A model generated the notes under the pieces. It had not been told where the DNA came from. It saw nothing but the letters and a program-made list of their open reading frames with translations, and ran no database searches. Positions 1 to 11,037 of a DNA stretch of 64,000 nucleotides are shown one piece after another. The position numbers and the translations under genes are program-made. The stretch comes from Mesodorylaimus sp. YZB2_4 (Eukaryota; Nematoda; Enoplea; Dorylaimida; Dorylaimidae): the NCBI GenBank assembly GCA_030248295.1, contig JASANH010001293.1, positions 1 through 64,000 on the forward strand, in the 5' to 3' direction. The first letter of the stretch is position 1. Each line of letters opens with the position of its first letter.

Positions 1-3000
1 TCGACCACAGACGTTGCCAAAAAATTCTTCCAATCAAAAGAGCTGGTGCGAAAAATCCGAGAGGGTCGAAAAAGGAAGCCAGAAAAGTCAGAATCGAGCG
101 TTTGGTAATCGGGGCGTTTTCTGATGATGTTGGGAGCACAATGTTTAATGTGTCAGCGACGGGAGTCCATGGGACCCCCAGAATTTTGAACGGTCCTTGT
201 GCACGGTCGTGGTCTGGAATGAACTGTAGAAATTCTGTTGAATTCGACATCCATTCTCGAATGTTCATGGAAGCATCCTCAAATATACGTTTGGTGGTAT
301 GATAAAAAGAAATCGCTTCATCCACAGAATTGACCCCTGTTATCACGTTGTCGACATAAATATTTCGTTGAATGTTGAGGGCCACTGAACTGTTTTCTTT
401 GCGCAAATGATGGTCGATTGTCGCATTTAGCAAGAATGGACTCAATACGACACCAAATGGTACACGGGTGAAACGGTAGATTTGAACGTTGTTGTCCGTC
501 GAGGACACCGTTGGGTCTTTCAACCAGAGAAATCGTGTCACGTCCCGCTCTGATTCCTGGAGGCCAACCTGCAGAAATGCTTTCTCGATGTCAGCCGCAA
601 GTGCTATCTTGTTTAAACGGAAACGGATTAGAATAGCCACAAGGTCGTCGAGTAGAACTGGTCCACGGAAAAGACAGTCATTTAGGCTGTGCGCCTCCGA
701 CGCACGTGAGCTAGTGGCCGACCCATCGTACACGATACGAACTTTTGTTGTCGTTTTCCCAGGAGTGATGACTGGATGATGGGGAATATAATGGACCCTT
801 CCACTAGTGGAATTGTCGCCAATAACGGGTTCGATAATGCCAGACTTGAGCTGAGCTTGTATGATGTCGTTGTATTGTGCCATCAATTGAGGCGAATCCT
901 TCAAGCGGCGTACCAATGAATTTAACCGTCCCAGGGCCAGCCCATAGTTGGCTGGTAAGGAATCTGCGCTGTCCTTCCATGGCCAAGTGACATAATATCG
1001 CTTGTCCTCGTATTGTACGGTTTCATTAAAGCGATGTAAGGCGATGGCGTCCGTGAGCTCATCTGGTTTGTCCCGAATGCCCAATGTTTCCAGGTTCCAT
1101 AGGAAAGTCATGTCCAGCGATTGCGTGATTTGCTTGTCAGCCTTCTCAAAAAGGGGTTCGGGATCGAAAGACAAGGAAGGTGAAAGCAGTGCGGCTGTCG
1201 TAGTGGTTGTGTTGACGCATGGTGATTCGGATCCCTGGCAATTGTTAAATCGGCCCGCCACCAGCCAGCCCAAACGAGAACTGAGCAGGTGCAGTCCGTC
1301 TGTGAGTGTGATTTTCTCCATGGTCAGAAGGTCCCACATGTAGTCAGATCCAATGAGGAAGTGGACTGGAATCGATTGGGGATTTATTGGTATTTCGTCA
1401 GCCAGGGGAAGGTCTTTGAAAAGCGTTTTGAATTTGTTTGTGTCGATGGCTGCACGTTGGATTTGGCCCGTTATAACTGGAACGATGTTGGCACAGAAGG
1501 TGAAAATGGTGTTGTCTTGGAGTCTAATGTGGACTTCCGCAACCTCGGTGATGATGGACTTCGGTGGAGCTGATCCGAAGGTGAAAACAGACAGCCTTTC
1601 AGTGGATCGAATTTTCAGCCCAAGTTGCTTGGCGATGCTCTCCGTGATATAGCTTCTCTGGCTGCCGTTGTCGAACAGACCTCGCGTAGTCATTGTTCGC
1701 TTCCCATCCGCAGAAATTAGTGGAGCGGTGACAGTTTGCAAAAGTGATACCTCGTTGGTGGCCAAAAGCGAATGTCCCAGATTGGCAGAAGTGGTGGAGT
1801 GGGGAGCATCGGACGCTGTGACTGTAGTGGACCGTGGAGGGCTGTCGTATTTGTCTGGGCAGATGGAGGAGTGATGTTGGTGTAACTTCTTGCACGTGTA
1901 GCATGGTCGGGTACGACGGCATTGTTGTATCGAATGACCAGAGCCCAGGCAGTTGAAACATAGTTGCTTTGCGTTCAATTTCTCCTTGCGGGCCGCTAAA
2001 CTGGTGACAGTGCGACATTCATCCGCAAAGTGTCCTCGACGGTCGCAATATGGGCACTCCTTGGTCGGCTGAACCGGTAGGGAGTTGTGTGTTGCTGATG
2101 GGCCGAGAGTGAGACGATTTCCACGGGATTGCTGACTCGATGGCTGGTTGAGCGGTTGACCTCTTGGGCGTTGATGCTGTCTCACTTGGGCTGTCTGCGA
2201 GACAAGAACTCCTGTAGTTGAATGAAAACTAGGCTTACCAGACTTAGGTGTCGTTGAAGCTTTTGGCTTGTAGTCATGATCCGTGGTCTTGTTGTCAACG
2301 TGTTGGTATGCGGTCTCACAGATCTGGAGATGACGGCGCAAATGTTCACGCAGGGTGTCAGTTGTCCAGACATCAGCGTCTCCAGCTCTCTCCTTTTCAA
2401 GTTGGATGATCACTGCGGGTGGCATCTTGGATTTAATCAAGGTGAAGAACTGTCTATGGTTGGTATCTTCTCCCAAGGCAGCTAGCGAATTCAGATGTTG
2501 TTCCAGCTGATCGAAAACTGTGCGTAAACCTTTTTGATTTTGAGCTGGTGCCAACTCATTGAGCGCGTTGTAATGTTTGTCAATAATGACATCCTTGTTT
2601 CCAAACCTCCGCTGCAGGAGCGTGATGGCGGCTTCATAGTTCGCTGCTGTTGTCGACAGTCCAGAAACTGCCTGGGCGGCAGTTCCTGTCAACTGGCCTT
2701 TCAAGTAAGTCATCTTATCGATGGCATTGAGCGCTGTGTTGTTGTGAACCGATGCTTGATAGCTGTCCCAGAAGCTTCCCCATTGGAGGATATTCCCATC
2801 GAATTTAGCGAGTTCCAATTTGGGAAGCTTGACGGAAGCGCGTGGAGCTTCTATGGCAGTTCTTTCACTAGGATTGGCAATCTGCTGGCCTTGTGCTGTG
2901 GTAGCGGGAGGAGGACGAATAAGCCGTTTCTCAATGCGTTCGAGGGCTGCTGCGATAGCGACAGTACCTTCGTCGATATGCTGGAGGATAGCAGTATGGT

Positions 3001-3244
3001 TTTCTGCATCCTGCTGTATTTTCGCAGTTTCTTCCGGATCATCGGTCGCCACGGAAATCCACTGCGCGTGCAAGCGTAAGTAGGTATCACCATACTTGTC
3101 GATTTTTGATTTTGCGAGACGGAAACTGTCGACGTTCCTCTCGGCTTCTTCTGGTGACAGGGCTAAAAGCCCATTGGCGTCAGCGAATGCCTTATTGAGA
3201 CGTTGTCGAGACGGGCCCAGGGCAGACCGAATAGCACCCGCCAT
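1..3244 (-). mobile_element. BEL/Pao LTR retrotransposon, open gag-pol frame, runs off left edge (copy A)
   Basis: Encodes the polyprotein of a BEL/Pao retrotransposon. Reading minus from the ATG at 3244: an N-terminal gag part, a DUF1759-like gag region (about 2,330-2,800), two CCHC zinc knuckles (CPYCDRRGHFADEC and CFNCLGSGHSIQQC, about 1,940-2,060), a retropepsin-like block with LFDNGSQRSYI (about 1,650), and reverse transcriptase with the YVDN active-site box near 340. I find no stop in this minus frame from 3244 to base 1, about 1,081 codons, so the element may be young. The usual catalytic pairs DTG/DSG and YVDD appear as DNG and YVDN; some Pao elements may differ this way, so this is not proof of inactivity. 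RNase H, integrase and the 3' LTR would lie left of the window. A primer-binding-like site lies just upstream of gag at 3265-3280. Plus-strand frames here are shadows. Confidence 0.9.
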
Positions 3245-3245
3245 G

Positions 3246-4843
3246 CCCAAGAAGCGATAAAGGCAATCGTTCTGCTACCACTTTGTGGTATAATGCGAGA
3301 GAGGAAACCCGAACTACCGATCTATGAGTGCTTTAATCTCAACACTAACACATACAGAGCAGCGGTGAAGGCATAGATGAAAGGAATGTGGGAAGAGAAA
3401 GGTGCAAGACCTATTGCTTGGGTTTGTAGCAAGCGAGAAGAGGATACGAAAGGTTCGTTTCCCAGAGAAAAAGTATGAGATGGAATTAGAAAATCGCTAC
3501 AGTATGCGACAGGTATCATATCATGACAGCTGGCCGGCTATAGGCAAAACGGGTTGGAAGTCCCGTGTGGAACTGGGGCGGCGCAGGGCCCAGCCCACAA
3601 AAATTTTAAAAAATTATCCGTACAACTGATGCTTGATGTCACTGACCCTTCACCGTCCGCAAGATCAGTGACCGGTTCTTAGCATTGCCAAATGATGTTC
3701 CCTTACTAGCGAGATCATGCGAGAGTCCCTCCTTTCTTAAATTTTCTTCGCTGTCATTTCCAACTTGATTGGCTTGTGGAGATCAGCGTAGTTGATTTTC
3801 GTTAGTGACCCGTGACAACAAAAAATCCGAGGAGTGTTTCCTATTGCACAATCCAGAGATTTGATGAAAGTGCCAATCCTTGACAGTCAAGATTTAGTGT
3901 CATCAGACAAACCAGGCAACCGAGAGATTTTCCCTCACTGACTGAGCTGTGTCAGTGCTACCAGCCAGTGCAGGGCGACACATACAACGCTGATATAGAT
4001 GATATTTGAGACACAGTAATACCCATACTACTATCTCAGTTGACAAGTGAGAGTAACATTGCTAGAGTACGGATGTTGTCCCAAGAATGCGAGTCCATAC
4101 AATATCTCAGATATATCATATTGACGCTTAGAGGTATGAGAAACGCGACACTTAGATGGATCAGTGCACATACAACAGAAATAACAGATTTATAAGAACC
4201 GTCCAACTGATTTGTATACAGTTGCAATACAGCTGGAAACAGATATAATAATATAGAAGAAATGAAGAAACAAAAGATGAGAGTAGAAGAAGCAGAGAAT
4301 TTACGAGTGTATTATTTTACTGTGAAGGATAGTGCGGAAACGACATGATGTGAAAACACATAAGAAATGAAAAGTACAGGTGGAGAGATTTAATATTTTC
4401 ATGCATAAACTGGTTTTTTGTTATTATATATATGGAGAAGCATATAAGAAGCAAACAAAGAGTTCTTCTTATGGATGAAAGCATTACAGCAAGAAGTTTT
4501 TATCATAGATGATGAACAAAAAGAACATAGTGAATATACATAATGATAGTATCTATATATAGTCTACCAGGCACTGCATCATGCTACAGTTCCGGAATTT
4601 TCAGTCATGGAGTTTTTTATTCATTTTGACGTTAGAATTCTGGCTGCATAACAAGATTGAGAAAGATAGGACTTCATTCATGTGAGTTACGTTTGAATGG
4701 TGAAAGCAGTAGAATAGGAAATTTCCAGTTGGTCAGATTAACAATATGTCTAAACAGAGAATTGTATAGCTTTTTACTATGAAAAAGATGCATAATAGGA
4801 TAGACGGATTTAGTGAGTTTTCACATATCAGAGACAATATATC
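3246..4843 (+). repeat. Degraded direct copy of about 9,433-11,440
   Basis: This stretch carries no gene. Read 5' to 3' it follows 9,433-11,440 step by step: the retroelement leader (3,265-3,600), the segment with gcattgccaaatgatg (near 3,690 and 9,890), then the 3' end of the DUF19-like gene (agtctacc near 4,560 equals 11,037). Identity is high up to about 4,000 and then falls, mainly through one- to three-base losses and substitutions toward A/T, so that 2.0 kb is compressed into 1.6 kb. Exon and intron sequence are hit alike. Confidence 0.82.
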
Positions 4844-4844
4844 G

Positions 4845-7625
4845 ATGAGATTTCATTTTTTTACAGTTTGCACGTCTTACTATTAGCTTGCATTTTTCAA
4901 ACCCCATCCCAGAGCGTCAGAAATACGACAACACATGTGCGCCGTACGTTACAACACGGCCTTATGAGTTTTACAGAGAACGCTATTTTCTCGTCCCCAC
5001 GTCATGCATTTCACCCGTCTCCAGCCATACGTGAGTTTACAGCAATATTTCACCTCGGAGATTAACTGCAACGCTTTTTCTTCTCCACGTACACAGACGT
5101 GTACAGAGCAGAAACGTTCTTTATCCAATTCAATAACAACGAACTACTTCACGTCAGCAGCACTCGCGCTTTCTACTTAACACACATCATGTCGCGCTAT
5201 TTCACTTCAGATCGTTTACATGAACGTCCAGAGGTTGATTCTGACACCACTCGTCGACACTTCAACTTCAACACTCCACAGACTTCTCTCACTTCTACGA
5301 CTGCTAACCACATCTCTCTCGTTCACATCCTACATCCACACAGAGCAGACTATTCCACAGTTTTCTTCATTCTACATCTCAGTTAGCAGTTGCGATACAA
5401 GAGAATACTTCGCGAGTCTTAATCCGTTTACAGCGATGTGAAGTTCACGAAAAATGATTAGAGAATCTTCAATTACATTCCTTCTATACTACGCAAGACG
5501 AAGGTAGAACTTGCGATCTTATCTCGCATTCTTACGCTTTCTTCCTTGTTCAAGATCTCACGACGATTGTCTACTGTAGTGTTCACTCTGCGTTCACGTA
5601 GAACTTTTATAGTTCTTGCGCGTGAGCAGAAGCCAAGACAGCAATCTTATATATTACGTCATGACGAACGCGTATCAGTACTTTGCAGTAGTACTTGCAG
5701 ATTAAACACTCAGCTCCAAATACGTCTTATGCTAGTTATCAGTGCTTTTCTATAGTCCAGAAGCCCTTCCACATCTCTTTTAGCAACGCCATATTGTTAC
5801 ATTCCCACGCAGAACGTGAAATTCCGCGTTACTTCACTGCTTGTCGATTATTCACAACGTACCCACTGCACGAGTGATTAAGTCCGCTATTAACTGTAGA
5901 GATCCTCTGTCATCCAAGCGCAGCAATTCTACACGGCAACAGATCAAATTAACGAACTTTCGATGAGCTGAAAAAATTTTCCGAGACTTTAGCAATTTAT
6001 GCGAGTGCGCAATGTAGACTGATCATATAGAGTAGCTATATTTATTAGTCATTTCAAGCTATTTACTTTTTTTTACGATTCGACTCCTATATAAAAAAGT
6101 CACTTTCATTTGCCTTGTACATCTTTCATGCCATAGAAGCAAAGCTTCTTTTTTCCTTCCTTATCAATCCTTCTCGCAGTATATATTAAAGTAACAGCAC
6201 AAAAGAACACAGTTATCAAGTGAGATATTTTCAAGTCATTTGCGACGCCTTTAGCTTTATCAGTTTCTTTATTGTTTTACTAGCCATCATTTACGTTTCG
6301 CGCACTATGCTGCACAGTAAAATAACATATAACCCTGCGTACAGCAGTTCTTACTCTTCTTCTAGCTCCTCATCTTATTGTTTCTTCATTTCTTCTTATC
6401 ATTAGTTATTATCTTTTCCAATCAGCTTAGTTCTCACAGCTTATAGCAAACAGTCAAAAGTAGCGTATCTTTTTCTCCCAATTTATTATTTTTCTTTTGA
6501 TTTTCACTCAATGCGATTCCCCTGAGAGGTCCCTTTTTCTCATTACGCTTCTAGAGCGTCAGATATCCATATATTCTAGCATCATATTATACTTCCATTT
6601 CCCTGACAGACCATACGTCACTCTGAGCAGATTTTACTCTCACCTTTCAAACTGACATAGCATTAGTGATTATTACAATTGTCTCAAGATATCCGAAATC
6701 TTATTATTCGCGTTTATTTCCGCCCGCTCGACTGCTGTAGCACTACACAGTCAATCATGAGAAAATCTTCTTTCGCTGTTTTCTATACACTAATCCTACT
6801 TCAGATTCACTTTTCCATCAAATACTGATTTCAATAGAAACACTCTCGATTTTTTTCTCACGTCACTATCAAAATCAACTGACGCTACTACAAGCCAATC
6901 AATAAATACAGCGAAGAAAATTTAAGAAAAGAACTCTCATATCTTCCTAGTAAGAACATCATTCAATCTAAGAACCGTAGCGAGTATTTTCTTCTGCGAA
7001 CGCGCAGTAGCGACATTCCAAAAGAATATTTACGATACTTTTTTAAATTTTTTCTCCCTGCGCGCCCCAGTCACACGACTTCCAACCCGTTTTAGCGCGA
7101 GCTTCATATATATAATTCATACTTAGGATTTTCTATTCCATCATACTTTTCTCTGAAACGAACTTCTATCCTCTCTCCTGCTACAAACCCAACATAGTTC
7201 ACTTCTCTCCCACATCCTCATTATCTCATGTCTCTTATTTTATTTAGATTAAAGCACTCATAGAACATAGTACTCTTCGTTCGTTATATATACAAGTTAG
7301 CAGAACGATACTTATCTTTCGACATGATCTATTCTTCCTCCTTCACAACGTTGATCATTCCTACGCAATCTTTTAGCCTTCACAGAAGAACGAGAGACTA
7401 CATTTCTTCAAAATCAAAAATACAATATTATACTACTTACTCACGCGCAATTTCCTGACGATATCCGAAGAAACTCGAAAATACAGCAGATCAAAAACCA
7501 TACTCTATCCTCCAGCATATACGAATACTTCTATAGAGCCTCGAACGCATAGAAACTTATCTCTCCCCCGTACACAGGCAACAGAGATCAATCCTAAAAA
7601 TCCATAGAATCAGGCTCCGTAAAGC
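4845..7625 (-). repeat. Degraded inverted copy of about 12,545-9,012
   Basis: The reverse complement of the DUF19-like gene and of the BEL/Pao leader is recognisable throughout. 4,898 (aaaccccatccca) equals the exon start at 12,467; 5,240-5,330 equals the Ser/Thr-rich coding repeat near 11,930-12,000; 5,653-5,876 equals 11,220-11,480 reversed; 7,060-7,320 equals 9,480-9,780 reversed; 7,321-7,612 equals the gag start at 9,432 downward. The copy is shortened by dense small deletions and is visibly poor in G. The short open frames here are debris. With the preceding block it forms an imperfect palindrome whose turning point is near 4,844 and which skips about 11,440-12,545. Confidence 0.8.
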
Positions 7626-9432
7626 TTCCCAATCAATTTATGTTGGATTGTCGCATTTAGCAAGAATGGACTCGATACGACACCAAATGGTACACGGGTG
7701 AAACGGTAGATTTCAACGTTGTTGTCCGTCGAGGAAACCGTTGGGTCTTTCAACCAGAGAAATCGTGTCACGTCCCGCTCTGATTCCTGGAGGCCAACCT
7801 GCAGAAATGCTTTCTCGATGTCAGCCGCAAGTGCTATCTTGTTTAAACGGAAACGGATTAGAATAGCCACAAGGTCGTCGAGTAGAACTGGTTCACGGAA
7901 AAGACAGTCCTTTAGGCTGTGCGCCTCCGACGCACGTGAGCTAGTGGCCGACCCATCGTACACGATACGAACTTTTGTTGTCGTTTTCCCAGGAGTGATG
8001 ACTGGATGATGGGGAATATAATGGACCCTTCCACCAGTGGAATTGTCGCCAATAACGGGTTCGATAATGCCGGAATTGAGCTGAGCTTGTATGATGTCGT
8101 TGTATTGTGCCATCAATTGAGGCGAATCCTTCAAGCGGCGTACCAATGAATTTAACCGTCCCAGGGCCAGCCCATAGTTGGCTGGTAAGGAATCTGCGCT
8201 GTCCTTCCATGGCCAAGTGACATAATATCGCCTGTCCTCGTATTGTACGGTTTCATCAAAGCGATGTAAGGCGATGGCGTCCGTGAGCTCATCTGGTTTG
8301 TCTCGAATGCCCAATGTTTCCAGGTTCATAGGAAAGTCATGTCCAGCGCTTGCGTGATTTGCTTGTCAGCCTTCTCCAAAAGGGGTTCGGGATCGAAAGA
8401 CAATGCAGGTGAAAGCAGTGCGGCTGTCGTAGTGGTTGTGTTGACGCATGGTGATTCGGATCCCTGGCAATTGTTAAATCGGCCCGCCACCAGCCAGCCC
8501 AAACGAGAACTGAGCAGGTGACGGCGCAAATGTTCACGCAGGGTGTCAGTTGTCCAGACATCAGCGTCTCCAGCTCTCTCCTTTTCAAGTTGGATGATCA
8601 CTGCGGGTGGCATCTTGGATTTAATCAAGGTAAAGAACTGTCTATGGTTGGTATCTTCTCCCAAGGCAGCTAGCGAATTGAGATGTTGTTCCAGCTGATC
8701 GAAAACTGTGCGTAAACCTTTTTGATTTTGAGCTGGTGCCAACTCATTAAGCGCGTTGTAATGTTTGTCAATAATGACATCCTTGTTTCCAAACCTCCGC
8801 TGCAGGAGCGTGATGGCGGTTTCATAGTTCGCTGCTGTTGTCGACAGTCCAGAAACTGCCTGAGCGGCAGGTCCTGTCAACTGGCCTTTCAAGTAAGTCA
8901 TCTTATCGATGGCATTGAGCGCTGTGTCGTGGTGAATCGATGCTTGATAGCTGTCCCAGAAGCTTCCCCATTGGAGGATATTCCCATCGAATTAAGCGAG
9001 TTGCAATTTGGGAAGCTTTACGGAAGCGCGTGGAGCTTCTATGGCAGTTCCTTCACTAGGATTGGCAATCTGCTGGCCTTGCGCTGTGGTAGCGGGAGGA
9101 GGACGAATAAGCCGTTTCTCAATGCGTTCGAGGGCTGCTGCGATAGCGACAGTACCTTCGTCGATATGCTGGAGGATAGCAGTATGGTTTTCTGCATCCT
9201 GCTGTATTTTCGCAGTTTCTTCCGGATCATCGGTCGCCACGGAAATCCACTGCGCGTGCAAGCCTAAGTAGGTATCACCATACTTGTCGATTTTTGATTT
9301 TGCGAGACGGAAACTGTCGACGTTCCTCTCGGCTTCTTCTGGTGACAGGGCTAAAAGCCCATTGGCGTCAGCGAATGCCTTATTGAGACGTTGTCGAGAC
9401 GGGCCCAGGGCAGACCGAATAGCATCCGCCAT
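7625..9432 (-). pseudogene. BEL/Pao gag-pol, damaged second copy (copy B)
   Basis: Near-identical to copy A but broken in three ways that can be read by alignment. A TAA replaces a Lys codon near 8,994 in gag; one base is missing near 8,325, shifting the frame before the RT part; and about 1,040 bp holding the zinc knuckles and protease (1,285-2,330 in copy A) are gone, with a clean joint near 8,518. The RT part ends at 7,625, where the sequence jumps into the degraded inverted block. The leader 9,433-9,790 matches 3,246-3,600. Copy B is therefore defective; copies A and B could be two loci or two haplotypes of one locus joined in assembly. Confidence 0.88.
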
Positions 9433-9450
9433 GTCCGGAAAGCGATAAAG

Positions 9451-9468
9451 TCAATCGTTCTGCTACCA
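9451..9468 (-). other. Candidate primer-binding site of BEL/Pao copy B
   Basis: On the minus strand the sequence TGGTAGCAGAACGATTGA lies 19 bases before the gag ATG and just after a possible LTR end (ATATCACAAAG). A TGG start next to an LTR end is the usual tRNA-primer site layout. Copy A has the same site at 3265-3280. The outer LTR boundary was not found; the LTR would cover part of 9,470-9,840. Confidence 0.55.
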
Positions 9469-11037
9469 CTTTGTGATATAATGCGAGAAGGGAACCAGAA
9501 CTACCGTTCTATGAGTGCTTTAATCTCAACACTAACACATACAGAGCAGCGATGAAGGCATAGATGAAAGGAATGTGGGAAGAGACAGGTGCAAGACCTA
9601 TTGCTTGGGTTTGTAGCAAGCGAGAAAAGGATGCGAAAGGTTCGTTTCCCAGAGAAAAAGTTTGAGATGGAATTAGAAAATCGCTACAGTATGCGACACT
9701 TATCATATCATGACAGCTGGCCGGCTATAGGCAAAACGGGTTGGAAGTCCCGTGCGGAACTGGGGCGGCGCAGGGCCCAGCCCACAAAAATTTTAAAAAA
9801 GTATCCGTACAACTCAATTTCTTTTGGATGTCGCTGACCCTGCGCCCGTTCCGCAAGAAATCAGTCGCTACAGTTCTTAGCATTGCCAAATGATGTTCCC
9901 TTACTAGCGAAGATCATGCGAGAGTCCCTCCTTTTCTTAAATTTTCTTCGCTGTCATTTCCAACTTGATTGGCTTGTCAAGTCAGCGTCAGTTGCATTTT
10001 CGATTAGTGACCCGTGACGACAAAAAATCCGAGGAAGTGTTTCCTATTGCACAATCCAGAGATTTGATGGAAAAGTGCCAATCCTTGACAGGTCAAGGAT
10101 TTAGTGTCATCAGACAAACCAGCGGCAACCGAGAAAGATTTTCCCTCACTTGACTTGAGCTGGTGTCAGTGCTACCAGCCAGTGCGAGCGGGCGGACACA
10201 TTACCAACCGCTGAATTAATAAGATTTCGGATATTCTTGAGACCACATTGTTAAAATACCCCATCACTAATGCTATGCCTTCCAGGTTTGACAAGGTGAG
10301 CAGTAAACATTCTGCTCAGAGGTGACGTGATGGTCTGTCCCAAGGGAAATGCGAAGTCCATACATATGATGCCTTCAGAATATATGGCATATCTGACGCC
10401 TCTAGAAGCGGTAATTGAGAAAACAGGCGACCACTCTCAAGGGGGAATTCGCGATTGCAGTGCCAACAATCACAACAGAAAAATAATACAGATCTTGTGA
10501 CTAAAAAGATCCAACCGCTCCAACCTTTTTGACTTTGTTTGCTATACAGCTGTGCATGAACTACAGCCCTTGATTGGAAACAGATCAATAACTAAATGAT
10601 AAGAAGAAATCGAAGAAACCAAGATAAGATGAGGAGCTAAGAAGAAGCCAGTAAGAACTGCTGTACGCAGGGGTTCGATATTGTTATTTTTACCTTGTGC
10701 AAGCGATTAGTGCGCGGAAACGTACACATGCATGGCTAGTAACAACACATAAAGAAACTGATAAAGCTAACAGGCCGTCGCAAAGATGACTTTTGAAAAT
10801 TATTCTTCACTTGCATAAACCTGTGGTTCTTTTGTGCTGTTACTTTAATATATACTGCGAGGAAGGCATTGCCATAAGGAAGCCAAAACAAACGAGCCTT
10901 TGCCTTCCTTATGGCCGATGAAAGCATGTACCCAAGGCCAAAATGAAGTGCTTTTTATGCATAGGAGTCGCAATCGTAACAAACAAAGTAACATAGCTTG
11001 AAATGACTACATAAATCGATAGCTACTCCTATCATGA

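Noticed and set aside
489..3083. Plus-strand open frames across BEL/Pao copy A (and again at 7,719-9,271)
   Set aside because: They are antisense shadows of the open minus-strand gag-pol frame; the same shadows recur in copy B.
4868..6405. Series of 60-95-codon open frames
   Set aside because: They lie in the degraded inverted copy and translate debris of the DUF19-like gene's sense strand in broken frames.
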